Below are positions 26,885 through 35,796 of a stretch of DNA of 64,000 nt, piece after piece. The stretch's first letter is position 1; every line of letters begins with the position of its first letter. The notes under the pieces were generated by a model. It made no database searches. It saw nothing but the letters and a program-made list of their open reading frames with translations, and was not told the DNA's origin. The stretch lies in the NCBI RefSeq assembly GCF_030817015.1, contig NZ_JAUSYS010000001.1, forward strand, positions 2,418,001 to 2,482,000, in the 5' to 3' direction. The position numbers and the translations under genes are program-made. Source of the stretch: Arthrobacter sp. V1I7 (GTDB lineage: Bacteria > Actinomycetota > Actinomycetes > Actinomycetales > Micrococcaceae).

Positions 26885-27979
26885 CTAGGCGACAGGGACC
26901 AGTCGTCCCTCGGTTTCGAGCTGGCGTTCGATGAGGCGCCGCACCCACATGCCGCCGGCGTCGATGTTGAGGTTGTAGAACTCGTAGTCCGGGTTTGCGT
27001 CGATGGCGGCCTGCTGCGCCGCGAGCATGGCCTCGTCCTCCCCGAAGACGCCGTGTACGCCTTCGCGCAGCTGGGTGGTGATGAGCTGGCTGTCCAGGCG
27101 GTAGTTGCGCATGAACGCCCAGAAGTAGTGGCATGACTTGTTGCTTTCGGGCGTGATCGCGTTCATCACGAAGCCGTTGACGCCTTGGCTGCGGTCGCCT
27201 TCGAAGGCGCCGGTGCCCGCCTTCGCCACTCCCACGTCGATGTTAATGACGGACGGCGAGCGGAAGGTGATGATCTGCCAGCGGTCTACTTTGCCCTCGA
27301 AGCCGGGAAACTTATCGCGCATATTCTTGCGCCAGAACGGCGGTGCGTCGATGTTGAACATCCAGCGTGCAACCGTGACGGTGCCGCCGTCGTGCGTGAC
27401 CACGAAGTCGGATTCGCTAAGCTCCTCCTGGCCTATCGATGAGGAGTGGACGAATTCCTCGTGCGTGAGGTCCATCAGGTTGTCCAGCACCAGCTGGTAG
27501 TTGCAGGGGGCGTAGATGGTCTCGCCGTCGCCCGCCCATTCCTTGGAGTCCAGTTGATGCATGTCCGGTACGAGCTCCGGGTCAGCCTTGGTGGGATCGC
27601 CGAGCCACACCCAAACGTAACGATGGCGCTCCACCACGGGGAAGGACGGCACTGTGGCGCTGGGGTTGATGGTCTCCTGCGCAGGCATGGACACGCAGCG
27701 ACCCGCCGAGTCGTAAATGATGCCGTGGTAGGGGCACTGAATTTGGTCCTTGCCCACGGTCTTGCCCATGGACAGCGGGGCAAGCCGGTGCCAGCAGGCG
27801 TCGGCAAGGGCCACCGCCCTGCCGTCCTCAGTGCGGTACAAGGCCAGCGGGCGGTCCGCGATCCGCCTGGACATCGGCTTGCGGGTCACTTCGTAATCCC
27901 AAGCGGCGACATACCAGACGTTCAGCGGATAGCCGAGGACCTTGTTCGTGGTGGAGCTCTGCGTCCGGATAGCTGTCAC
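26885..27979 (-). CDS. Rieske non-heme iron oxygenase, vanillate O-demethylase-like
   Basis: A 364-aa oxygenase alpha subunit. Rieske ligands are Cys62-x-His64 (CWHRLAPL) and Cys82-xx-His85 (CPYHGI). The mononuclear iron triad starts DNLMDLTHEEFVH with Asp170, His173 and His178. The fold and length match VanA-like O-demethylases, which release formaldehyde from aryl methyl ethers; other dealkylations or hydroxylations are possible. GTG 27979 follows AGGAAGAACC. It is divergent from padR across a strongly palindromic region. Confidence 0.92.
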   Translation of the reverse strand: MTAIRTQSSTTNKVLGYPLNVWYVAAWDYEVTRKPMSRRIADRPLALYRTEDGRAVALADACWHRLAPLSMGKTVGKDQIQCPYHGIIYDSAGRCVSMPAQETINPSATVPSFPVVERHRYVWVWLGDPTKADPELVPDMHQLDSKEWAGDGETIYAPCNYQLVLDNLMDLTHEEFVHSSSIGQEELSESDFVVTHDGGTVTVARWMFNIDAPPFWRKNMRDKFPGFEGKVDRWQIITFRSPSVINIDVGVAKAGTGAFEGDRSQGVNGFVMNAITPESNKSCHYFWAFMRNYRLDSQLITTQLREGVHGVFGEDEAMLAAQQAAIDANPDYEFYNLNIDAGGMWVRRLIERQLETEGRLVPVA

Positions 27980-28056
27980 GGTTCTTCCTTCCTGTCGCCG
28001 GGCCGCATCGACATTAACGCCCCCGGATCGGATGTATGAAAAATTTGATACCTCGG

Positions 28057-28127
28057 TAACTATCGGGATAAATAACTATCTCCATAGATAGTGGGGCGGG
28101 TCACAGACTATCTATGGATATAGTTAT
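28057..28127. promoter_or_regulatory. Paired operator between the Rieske oxygenase and padR genes
   Basis: A 21-bp arm at 28072-28092 (ATAACTATCTCCATAGATAG...) is repeated in inverse at 28107-28127 with one mismatch and a 14-bp spacer. Each arm is itself a near-palindrome (ACTATC...GATAGT). A further half-site TAACTATC lies at 28057-28064. The spacing puts two dimer sites ~35 bp apart. PadR binding, giving autoregulation and control of the oxygenase, is inferred. Confidence 0.75.
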
Positions 28128-28156
28128 TGGCAAGAGCCTAGGAAAAGAGTCTTTCT

Positions 28157-28744
28157 GTGAGTCTTCGCTACGCACTGCTGGCACTGCTGACGGTCGAACC
28201 CATGACGGGCTACGACCTGTCCAAGCGGTTCGAGTCCTCCGTTGCCTATGTGTGGCACGCTCCCGATTCGCAGATCTACCCCGAACTGCGTCGGATGGAA
28301 AAGGACGGGCTTTTAGTCGGGGAAGAGGTCCCTTGGGGACCACGCGGCAAAAAGACGCAGTACCGGATCACGGGGGAGGGTGCGGCGGCATTCCGGGAAT
28401 GGATCAACACCGCGTTGGAGTACTCCCGGGAGCGCGATCCGGTTCACCTGAAGGCCGCCTACCTGGAATGGGCGGAACCTGCGTCGGCAAGGGCGCTCAT
28501 GGAAGCCCACATTGCCCACCACACGCTGCGGCGCAAACAGTGGGAAGGCATGGTCCAGGAGCTGCGCGGCGGCACCAGCGTCATGTTGGGTCGCCGGCTT
28601 GCCGTAACTCCGGCGGCGGACCATGAGCGCACCACCGAATACAAGATCTTCACCTACGAGGGCCTGATTGCGCGTGCCGAGACAGAAATAGCGTGGGGCC
28701 GCCGTGGCCTGGAGCTCATCGATTCCCTCGAGGATGGTTCCTGA
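28157..28744 (+). CDS. PadR-family transcriptional regulator
   Basis: A 195-aa PadR protein. The N-terminal winged HTH reads LRYALLALLTVEPMTGYDLS and YVWHAPDSQIYPELRRMEKD. The C-terminal half (residues ~90-190) is the coiled-coil dimerisation domain of the long PadR subfamily. VanR of Corynebacterium, which controls vanillate demethylase, belongs to PadR, which fits its divergent position here. GTG 28157 is the family start; AAGAG precedes it. A small aromatic acid or CoA ester is the probable effector. Confidence 0.93.
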   Translation: MSLRYALLALLTVEPMTGYDLSKRFESSVAYVWHAPDSQIYPELRRMEKDGLLVGEEVPWGPRGKKTQYRITGEGAAAFREWINTALEYSRERDPVHLKAAYLEWAEPASARALMEAHIAHHTLRRKQWEGMVQELRGGTSVMLGRRLAVTPAADHERTTEYKIFTYEGLIARAETEIAWGRRGLELIDSLEDGS

Positions 28745-28768
28745 CTTCGACGTACGCGCGGCGGGGGC

Positions 28769-30307
28769 CTAGCTCTCCCCGTACATCTGGCGCAGGTCGG
28801 CCTTGCGGATCTTGCCGCTGGCGGTCCGTGGCAGCTCGTCCACAATCACCACAGACTTGGGGATCTTGTACCGCGCCAGGCGGCCCTCCAGATGGGCACG
28901 GACTTCGGCCTCTGTCACGGCGTGTCCGTTCCGGACGGTGATTATGGCTTTCGGCACTTCACCCCATTTCTCGTCCGGCACGCCGATGAGGGCCACGCTT
29001 CCGATAGCCTCCAACTCGATCACGATCTGCTCCACCTCGGCCGGGTAGATGTTCTCGCCCCCTGAAATGATCATGTCCTTGAGCCGGTCGGAGATGTATA
29101 TAAAGCCTTCGTCGTCGGCGTAGCCCATGTCCCCTGATCGGAACCACTCGTCGTCAGCAAAACTGTTCCCGGTGGCGTCCGGCCGATTCCAGTATTCGCG
29201 GATGACGTTGGGGCCCTTGACCTCGATTTCCCCCACCGTGTGGGGTCCCTGTACGCTGCCTAGCGGATCAACAATGCGCACATCCGTGAAGAAATGCGGC
29301 AGACCCACAGAGCCCATCTTGTCCCGGCTCCGGTCCGGCTGCAGGCTGGTGGCTCCCGGCGCGGTTTCGGTCATGCCGTAGCCGCCGGAGAAGGACAGCC
29401 CCCGGCTCTCGTAGGCTTCCATCACGCGGTGGGGCACGGCCGAACCGCCGCAGGTGAGCTTCTTGAGCGAACTGAGGTCGGTAGATTCCCAGGCTTCGTG
29501 CTCAGCGAGCATCTGGTAAGTGGTGGGAACGCCGCTGATCATCGTGGCCTTATACTGCTCGATCAGAGACAGTGCCCGGCCGGGATTGAAGCCAGGTTCC
29601 AGTAACAGGGTGCCGCCCTTAAGGAAGACCGGCACGACAGCCATGCCGAGCGATGCTACATGGAACATTGGCGAGATGACCAGGGCCACGTCACTGCTGA
29701 CCACGTCGTAGTCCACCAGCACGTTGTAGGAGTTCCAGGTGATGTTGCCATGGGTCAGCACGGCTCCCTTGGGACGGCCGGTGGTGCCTGAGGTGTAAAG
29801 GATGATGGCCGTGTCGTCCAAGGTGACCCGGATATCGATGCGGTCAGCGGAGGCAGCCGTCCGTGCTTGGGCGTAGTCCTCGGCGCCATCGGAGGCGTGG
29901 GTGGAATGCGTATCACGGACCACAAGGCGGTGGCGGACGGCCGTGTCCTGGGATCCCCCGACAGCCAGGCCGTTCAGGGCTGCGGCGTTGATCAGCACTG
30001 TGGCGCCCGAGTCCTGAAGGGCGAACTGGATTTCCGGCGGGGCGAGGCGCGTGTTCAGCGGCACAAAGATGGCGCCAAGGGTGCCTGCCGCGAAGAACGT
30101 CTCAAGGAACGAGGGATCATTTTCGCCCAGGTAGGCCACGCGGTCCCCCTGCTGCACGCCGCGGTCACGTAGGGCATTGGCCAACCTGTCCACGCGGTCG
30201 GCCAGTTCTCCGTAGCTGGTGCGGGTGTCGAGGTAGATCAGCGCGGTCTTGGTGGCGGATTTCGCTCTGCGGCGTTGCAGCCACGAACCCACTCCTTCGT
30301 TGTACAT
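28769..30307 (-). CDS. Acyl/aryl-CoA synthetase (AMP-binding, class I ANL)
   Basis: A 512-aa ANL enzyme. The P-loop is TIILYTSGTTGRPKG, A5 GYGMTETAPG, A7 RSGDMGYADDEG, A8 DRLKDMIISGGENIYPAEVE, and the A10 lysine is in PRTASGKIRK. It activates an acid to its acyl-CoA via an acyl-adenylate. The operon suggests a phenylpropanoid or other side-chain acid. ATG 30307 gives normal family length; upstream in-frame codons read into the MaoC gene and were rejected. Confidence 0.92.
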   Translation of the reverse strand: MYNEGVGSWLQRRRAKSATKTALIYLDTRTSYGELADRVDRLANALRDRGVQQGDRVAYLGENDPSFLETFFAAGTLGAIFVPLNTRLAPPEIQFALQDSGATVLINAAALNGLAVGGSQDTAVRHRLVVRDTHSTHASDGAEDYAQARTAASADRIDIRVTLDDTAIILYTSGTTGRPKGAVLTHGNITWNSYNVLVDYDVVSSDVALVISPMFHVASLGMAVVPVFLKGGTLLLEPGFNPGRALSLIEQYKATMISGVPTTYQMLAEHEAWESTDLSSLKKLTCGGSAVPHRVMEAYESRGLSFSGGYGMTETAPGATSLQPDRSRDKMGSVGLPHFFTDVRIVDPLGSVQGPHTVGEIEVKGPNVIREYWNRPDATGNSFADDEWFRSGDMGYADDEGFIYISDRLKDMIISGGENIYPAEVEQIVIELEAIGSVALIGVPDEKWGEVPKAIITVRNGHAVTEAEVRAHLEGRLARYKIPKSVVIVDELPRTASGKIRKADLRQMYGES

Positions 30308-30392
30308 GTGAGCAGAACCTTCCTGTAATAGGGAGCGGGCCACGGAAGCGGCTCGCGGGCAACATTGCCAACCGGGCCGCCGCCTTCGCCTG

Positions 30393-30848
30393 CTAGGCGT
30401 AGAAGCGGTAAAGGGAGTGCGCGACGACGGCGGGCTTGGTGCCGCCTTCAACCTCGATGGTCTGGTCCACGCCAATTTGCACGCCGCCAGCAATTTCGGT
30501 GACGATGGCGATCTTCGCAGACATCCGGATCTTGGAGCCCGCCTTGACCGGGGACGGGAAGCGGACCTTTTCCAGCCCGTAGTTGACCTTGGTCTTCACA
30601 CCCGTCACGTCCAGCAGTTCGGTCCAGAACGGGATGGCCAGGGACAGGGTGAGGAAACCGTGCGCGATGGGCGCGCCGAAAGGGCCGTCCTTGGCCTTTT
30701 CCGGGTCCGTATGGATCCACTGGTGGTCGCCCGTGGCGTCGGCGAAGGTGTTGATCTGCTCTTGGGACACCTCGATGTAGTCGGTGTAGCCCAGGTCGTG
30801 GCCTTCCATGCCGGCCAACTCTTCGAACGTTACGGTGGTGATGCTCAT
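30393..30848 (-). CDS. MaoC-like enoyl-CoA hydratase
   Basis: A 151-aa hot-dog protein with the R-hydratase motif: ATGDHQWIHTDPEKA (catalytic Asp and His), then GPFGAPIAHGFLTLSL. It adds water to 2-enoyl-CoA to give (R)-3-hydroxyacyl-CoA. In this operon it would act after the acyl-CoA dehydrogenase and before the SDR. ATG follows TAAGGAGCATC. Confidence 0.92.
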   Translation of the reverse strand: MSITTVTFEELAGMEGHDLGYTDYIEVSQEQINTFADATGDHQWIHTDPEKAKDGPFGAPIAHGFLTLSLAIPFWTELLDVTGVKTKVNYGLEKVRFPSPVKAGSKIRMSAKIAIVTEIAGGVQIGVDQTIEVEGGTKPAVVAHSLYRFYA

Positions 30849-30876
30849 GATGCTCCTTAGATGTTGTCGATGATGA

Positions 30877-32052
30877 TCAGCGGAATGCGCTGAGGCCGGT
30901 GACGGCCCGGCCCACTATAAGTGAGTTGATTTCGTGGGTGCCCTCATAGGAGTAGACGGCCTCGGCGTCCGCGAAGAACCTGCCCACACTGTTGTCCAAA
31001 ATGATGCCGTTACCGCCACAAATTTCGCGGGCCAGGGCCGTGGTTTCCCGCGCCTTGGCGGCGCACCACATCTTGGCCAGGGCCGAGTTTTCGTCCTTGT
31101 AGATGCCCTCTGCCTGCTGCTGGGTCAAGCGGACCACCATGCCAAGGGACGCGGTGACGTTGCCCAGCATGGCGGCGAGCTTTTCCTGGATGAGCTGGAA
31201 CCCGCCCAGCGGCCGGCCGAATTGTTCACGTTCCTTGACGTAGCGGAGGGCAGCCTCATAGGCGCCGGCCTGGAGCCCGGTGGCGATCCAGGCGACGTCT
31301 GAGCGCATGTTCCGCAGCAGCCCGGCAATGTCACCGAAGCCGTTCACGTTCTGTAGCCGGTGGTCGTCCTGCACTACAACATTGGTGAGCGTGATGTCCG
31401 CGTTCTGCATGATGCGCAGGGACATCTTGCCTTCAATTTTGCGGAGCGCTACGCCTGGGTCGTCCGTGCGGACCAGGAAGGCCTTGACCTGGCGGTCGGC
31501 CTCGTCGCGGGCAAAAACAGCGATATAGTCGGCGGTAGAGGCGCCACCGATCCAACGTTTGACACCGTTGATCACCCAGGCGCCGCCGTCCCTGCGGGCA
31601 CTGGTTTCCAGCCCGCCGGCAATGTCTGAGCCGTGGTCCGGTTCGGTAAGTGCAAAAACACCACTCATCTCAAAGCTGCGAATCAACGGATCCCACGCCG
31701 CTGCCTGTTCCGGGCTGCCGCCCAGGTTGACCGCTGTCCGGAACAGCCCGGACTGGGCGTTGTAGAACGTGGCCACGGAGGCGTCCGTGCGGGCGAGTTC
31801 AAAATTTCTAAACCCTCCGTACAAAGCTCCCGGGACTGCACCGTCCCGGGTAAGTTCCGGGGGTTCCATCAGGTTCAGGTCCACCAGCGGTTTGATGATC
31901 TGTTCCGGGAATTCGCCACGTTCCCAGTAGTCGGCCAGGAGTGGCTGGATGTCATCATCCAGGACTGTGCGTAGCCGGCCCAGCACTTGGCGTTCGTCTT
32001 CGCTGAGGAGGGTGAAGTAGCCGTACTGGTCAGAAGAGTAAAAAGCGGTCAT
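30877..32052 (-). CDS. Acyl-CoA dehydrogenase (glutaryl-CoA dehydrogenase-like)
   Basis: A 391-aa flavoprotein. FALTEPDHGSDIAGG contacts FAD/substrate, the middle beta domain includes WVINGVKRWIGGAS, and the C-terminus has the catalytic Glu in SYEGTHEINSLIVGRAVTG, the arrangement of glutaryl-CoA-type and long-chain ACADs. It introduces the alpha,beta double bond in the CoA ester. ATG 32052 overlaps the amidohydrolase stop (ATGA), so translation is coupled. Confidence 0.92.
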   Translation of the reverse strand: MTAFYSSDQYGYFTLLSEDERQVLGRLRTVLDDDIQPLLADYWERGEFPEQIIKPLVDLNLMEPPELTRDGAVPGALYGGFRNFELARTDASVATFYNAQSGLFRTAVNLGGSPEQAAAWDPLIRSFEMSGVFALTEPDHGSDIAGGLETSARRDGGAWVINGVKRWIGGASTADYIAVFARDEADRQVKAFLVRTDDPGVALRKIEGKMSLRIMQNADITLTNVVVQDDHRLQNVNGFGDIAGLLRNMRSDVAWIATGLQAGAYEAALRYVKEREQFGRPLGGFQLIQEKLAAMLGNVTASLGMVVRLTQQQAEGIYKDENSALAKMWCAAKARETTALAREICGGNGIILDNSVGRFFADAEAVYSYEGTHEINSLIVGRAVTGLSAFR

Positions 32053-32945
32053 GATGCTACCTGGGGGTTTAGTCCCAACAGCCGGACGGCGTTGTCCTTG
32101 ATGATCTTCGGCCGCACTTCGTCCTTGATCGTGAGGTCGGCGAAGTCGCTCATCCAGCGGTCCGGGGAGATCAACGGGAAGTCCGAGCCGAACAACACCT
32201 TGTTCTGTAGGACCGAGTTGGCCTGCCGGACCAGGATCTCCGGGAAGTATTTGGGCGACCAGCCGGAGAGGTCGATCCACACGTTGGCCTTGTGCGTTGC
32301 CACCGCGATGGCTTCTTCCTGCCACGGCACCGACGGGTGCGCCATGATGATCTGCAGTTCGGGGAAATCTGCAGCTACGGAGTCGAGCAGGATCGGGTTG
32401 GAGAGCGCCAGCTTAAGCCCAAAGCCTCCCGGCAGTCCGGAGCCGATGCCCGTCTGCCCTGTGTGGAAGATGGCCGGAAGCCCAAAGGACTGCAGGAGCT
32501 CCCACAGCGGATAGAACTGCTGATCGGAGGGATCAAAGTTCTGCACCGTGGGGTGGAACTTGAAGCCGCGGACGCCGAAGTCGCCCGCCAGCAGCCGAGC
32601 CCTCTCAAGGGCTTCGGTATTCGTGGTTGGGTCCACGGAGCCGAAGGGAATCAACACGTCATTATTACGGGCCGCACCGATCGCGATTTCTTCGCTGCTG
32701 TTGGGCTTGTGTCCCAGCGCCCGGCGGGCGTCCACCGTGAAGACGACGGCGGCCATCTTGCGTTCACGGTAAATCTCCGCAATGTCGTCCAGGCCCGGGC
32801 GGGGGCCGTTCGTCTTGAAGTACTTGCTGGCCGCGTCCACCAGTTCCTGCGGCAGGGCGTTATGCCCGTGATCGTCCACCTCCACGTGGACGTGCATGTC
32901 GATCGCGGTAAGCGATTCAACATCCAATGCGGATACGTAGCTCAT
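32049..32945 (-). CDS. Amidohydrolase family 2 (ACMSD/LigY-like) protein
   Basis: A 298-aa TIM-barrel metalloenzyme. IDMHVHV gives the His-x-His pair; GFKFHP, IFHTGQTG, MAHPSVPW and the catalytic Asp in LFGSDFPLI complete the site. Family members are decarboxylases, C-C hydrolases or lactonases acting on aromatic or ring-fission acids. It sits between an ACAD and an SDR, in an operon with no thiolase gene, so it may replace thiolytic cleavage. The reaction is not determinable from sequence. Confidence 0.88.
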   Translation of the reverse strand: MSYVSALDVESLTAIDMHVHVEVDDHGHNALPQELVDAASKYFKTNGPRPGLDDIAEIYRERKMAAVVFTVDARRALGHKPNSSEEIAIGAARNNDVLIPFGSVDPTTNTEALERARLLAGDFGVRGFKFHPTVQNFDPSDQQFYPLWELLQSFGLPAIFHTGQTGIGSGLPGGFGLKLALSNPILLDSVAADFPELQIIMAHPSVPWQEEAIAVATHKANVWIDLSGWSPKYFPEILVRQANSVLQNKVLFGSDFPLISPDRWMSDFADLTIKDEVRPKIIKDNAVRLLGLNPQVAS

Positions 32946-32950
32946 GACTG

Positions 32951-33886
32951 CTACTTGACCGGAACGGGTTCGGGACGCAACTCTGCGGGCAGTTCCGGGA
33001 ATTCTTCGCCCACGCTTTGGAGCCTCTTGCCGAACAGACCGTCAAAGGAGGAGATGAGGTCCTCGTAGCCCCAGCCGCCCTCGCAGTATTCGGTGGCGGC
33101 GGCCTCGGGGTGGGTCCAGAGCTGCAGCCGGTCACCGCCGGCACCGATGACCTGGCCGGTGATCCCGGCCGCCGTGTCAGAGGCAAGGAAGGCAATCAGC
33201 CCGGCGACGTCGTCGGCCGTTCCGAAGCCCAGTTCGTGGCGGAAGAAGGACGGCATGGCCTCGCCGCGTTCGTCCGCTTCCACGGCCTTCTGGAAGTACG
33301 GGACTGTTTTGGTCATGGCAGTCGCAGCGACCGGGACGACGGTGTTGACCGTGACGCCGGCCTTCTTCATTTCCTGGGCCCAGGTGCGGACCATGCCCAC
33401 GATCCCGGCCTTGGCCGCGGCGTAGTTGGTCTGGCCGAAGTTGCCGCGCTGCCCGGTGGGCGAGCCGATGGTGATGATCCGGCCGGCGATGCCGTTCTCC
33501 TTGAAGTAGCCGAAGGCTTCCCGGGCACACGTGAACGTGCCGCGGAGGTGGACGTTGATCACGGCGTCAAAGTCGTCGTCGGTCATCTTCAGCAGCGACT
33601 TGTCCCGCAGGATGCCGGCGTTGGTGACCAGGATGTCCAGCCGGCCAAACGCCTCAACTGCTTTCTGCACCAACGCCTTTGCGGCTTCGGTGCTGCCGAC
33701 GGGGGCGACGACGGCGACCGCGCTGCCGCCTTCGGATTCAATGGTGCGCACCGCGTCCGCTGCGACGTCCGCGTCCACGTCGTTAACAACGACGGAGGCA
33801 CCCTGGCGTGCGAGCTCCCTTGCGTAGGCGAGGCCGAGGCCCCGTCCGCTCCCGGTGACGATTGCTACTTTGCCTGACAGGCTCAT
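32951..33886 (-). CDS. 3-hydroxyacyl-CoA dehydrogenase-type SDR
   Basis: A 311-aa SDR resembling the dehydrogenase domain of multifunctional peroxisomal enzyme 2: TGSGRGLGLAYARELARQGA, NDVD adenine-ribose site, NAGILRDKSLLKM, Ser in TIGSPTGQRGN and NYAAAKAG with Tyr/Lys. The C-terminal extension (YCEGGWGYEDLISSFDGLF) is common in this subgroup. It probably oxidises the (R)-3-hydroxyacyl-CoA made by the MaoC hydratase. It is the first gene of the operon; AAAGGAGAG precedes the ATG. Confidence 0.9.
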   Translation of the reverse strand: MSLSGKVAIVTGSGRGLGLAYARELARQGASVVVNDVDADVAADAVRTIESEGGSAVAVVAPVGSTEAAKALVQKAVEAFGRLDILVTNAGILRDKSLLKMTDDDFDAVINVHLRGTFTCAREAFGYFKENGIAGRIITIGSPTGQRGNFGQTNYAAAKAGIVGMVRTWAQEMKKAGVTVNTVVPVAATAMTKTVPYFQKAVEADERGEAMPSFFRHELGFGTADDVAGLIAFLASDTAAGITGQVIGAGGDRLQLWTHPEAAATEYCEGGWGYEDLISSFDGLFGKRLQSVGEEFPELPAELRPEPVPVK

Positions 33887-34085
33887 GGCTCTCTCCTTTG
33901 GTTCTACTATGCGTATGCGCGGCGCTGCCGTTAGGAGTCCCGGCGCATGAGGGTTCGCCCCAATGACAACCCATTTAGTTCAGACTGTCAATCATTCTAT
34001 TTATAACTATTCTATTCCCGTTGTTCTGCTGTATCGTTGAGAAAGACATTTTGATGATTCATTCAGATTGGACGCATGAGGGCCC

Positions 34086-34586
34086 ATGCCAGGAGCAATT
34101 ACGGACAGTGTCGAACGATCCCGTGCGCCAGTGGGACCCGCGTCGACAGACCCGTTGCTCGCCATTGATCTGGCCAAGGAAACGCTGTTCCTCGCGGCCC
34201 GCACGATCAGCATCGGAACGGCACGCGCCAACGCAATGTTGGCTCCATTAGGTCTGAAGGTTAGGTCCTACTCCGTGCTCGCCCTTGCCTGCACCGCCGA
34301 CGCCCCATCCCAGCGCGAACTGGCGGATTTCCTGTGTCTCGCGCCCAGCCAAATCGTCGCCCTCGTGGACGGTTTGGAACGGCGCGACCTGGTGGAGCGC
34401 CTCAATGTTCCGGGGGACCGGCGATCCAACGTCATCCGTGCGACGTCTTCCGGCAAGATGCTTTACACGCGTGCCTCCGAAACCGTTCGAGAAGCGGAAG
34501 ACATTTCTCTCCATGAACTGACGGCCGAGGAACGCAACCAACTCCGCAGCCTGCTTCAAAAGACTGCCTTCACTCCGGCCGTCTAG
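34086..34586 (+). CDS. MarR-family transcriptional regulator
   Basis: A 166-aa MarR protein with wHTH SQRELADFLCLAPSQIVALV, the wing LNVPGDRRSNVIRATSSGK, and flanking dimerisation helices. It is divergent from the SDR/CoA-ligase operon and most likely represses it until a CoA ester or aromatic acid binds. The 199-bp divergent gap is AT-rich around 33975-34030 with a repeated TATTCTATT-like element; no clean palindrome was found. Confidence 0.9.
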   Translation: MPGAITDSVERSRAPVGPASTDPLLAIDLAKETLFLAARTISIGTARANAMLAPLGLKVRSYSVLALACTADAPSQRELADFLCLAPSQIVALVDGLERRDLVERLNVPGDRRSNVIRATSSGKMLYTRASETVREAEDISLHELTAEERNQLRSLLQKTAFTPAV

Positions 34587-34854
34587 AAAGGCGTTCTGGG
34601 GTAATCGCTGACGACGTGAGCGCATCCTCGGGACGGGTCGGATCCCGCTCCGGGGACGCTGTCGGGCAGCCGCGCCGTCCTTGGTTGTGATGTTTTGGAA
34701 CCCCATTTCGCCATCCAAGCATCTCAGCTGTCGCTTCGATAAGTCAGCCACCGCGAAATTGACGCTCTAAGAGCATGCTCCCCGATTGCAAGGCCCTCGG
34801 ATTCGTATGAATTCGCTATTTCGGGAAGAGGGTTTGGACCCCAGGGAAGCGCGG
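34587..34854. other. Convergent intergenic gap
   Basis: The marR gene and the reductase gene converge here. I see no reading frame with family character, and no stem with a T-run. It may hold an unrecognised bidirectional terminator. Confidence 0.4.
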
Positions 34855-35796
34855 TCAGAGTTCGAGCACCAACTTCTTGCCCTTGCAGCGCGAAACGCAG
34901 ATCATCATGACCTCGGACTCCTCGCGCTCCTTGCCGTTCAGCACGGCGTCACGGTGGTCCGGCTCGCCCTCCAGCACGAAGGTCTCGCACGTGCCGCAGG
35001 TTCCGCCGCGGCACGAGGATGGCGCCGCAACTCCTTCCCCCGCGACGCGATCCAGGATCGACTCGCCGGGCATAATCGTTATCGTCTTGCCGAGCAGCGA
35101 CAGCTCCACCTCGAACGGGTGGTCTGTTTCACTCGCCACGATGTTCTGGTTCGTGAATCGCTCCAGATTCAGATCGACGTCCGTACCGTCCACTTCCGCT
35201 TCCAGCGCGTCCAGGAGCCGCGCAGGACCGCAAGCGTAGAGCGCGGCGCCGGCGGCGTCCGCCACGATGGCGGGCAGCGCCATCCGCTCGCCTTCCGAGC
35301 TCAGGTACCGGCGCACGTGATCGCCGTAGCGTTCAAGGTCGGCGCCGAACGCCATCGTCGAAGGCTCGCGGCCGGCATAGTGCAGCTGCCAATCCGCGCC
35401 CGAGGCCTCGGCAGCGGCGATCATCGGCAGGATCGGCGTGATGCCGATGCCGCCGGCAACGAAGACCATGCGGTCGGCGACCGCGTAGCCGAAGAGGTCC
35501 CGCGGCGCAGATACACGCACGAGCTGCCCTTGGCGCACCTGGGAGTGGATGTGCCGGCTGCCACCCTCGCCCTCCTCCTCAAGAAGAACCGCGATGCGGT
35601 AAGCCGTACGGTCGGCAGGGTCGCCGCAGAGTGAGTACTGGCGCACGAGCGCCACCTCGCCAGGGCGGTCGATGTGCACGTCGATATGCGCCCCCGGAGT
35701 CCACTCCGGAAGGGGTCCGCCCTGCGGGTTCGTGAGGATGAGGCCGGCAATCCCGCTTGCCTCATCGATTCTCGAGGAGACCTGCAGGGTCAGCAT
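34855..35796 (-). CDS. Phthalate dioxygenase reductase-type ferredoxin reductase
   Basis: A 313-aa protein. RQYS (52-55) is the flavin site, AGGIGITPI (114-122) the NAD site, and a C-terminal plant-type [2Fe-2S] domain has Cys262, Cys267, Cys270 and Cys300. ATG 35796 has AAAGGAGAACACG upstream and overlaps the ABC ATPase 3' end by 35 bp. No Rieske oxygenase is in this operon. The only oxygenase is the P450 at its other end, so it probably supplies the P450 with electrons. It differs clearly in sequence from the reductase at 25840-26850. Confidence 0.92.
   Translation of the reverse strand: MLTLQVSSRIDEASGIAGLILTNPQGGPLPEWTPGAHIDVHIDRPGEVALVRQYSLCGDPADRTAYRIAVLLEEEGEGGSRHIHSQVRQGQLVRVSAPRDLFGYAVADRMVFVAGGIGITPILPMIAAAEASGADWQLHYAGREPSTMAFGADLERYGDHVRRYLSSEGERMALPAIVADAAGAALYACGPARLLDALEAEVDGTDVDLNLERFTNQNIVASETDHPFEVELSLLGKTITIMPGESILDRVAGEGVAAPSSCRGGTCGTCETFVLEGEPDHRDAVLNGKEREESEVMMICVSRCKGKKLVLEL

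Noticed and set aside
32053..32325. N-terminal extension of the acyl-CoA dehydrogenase
   Set aside because: It overlaps the amidohydrolase coding sequence and has no ACAD character; ATG 32052 gives normal length and an ATGA overlap.
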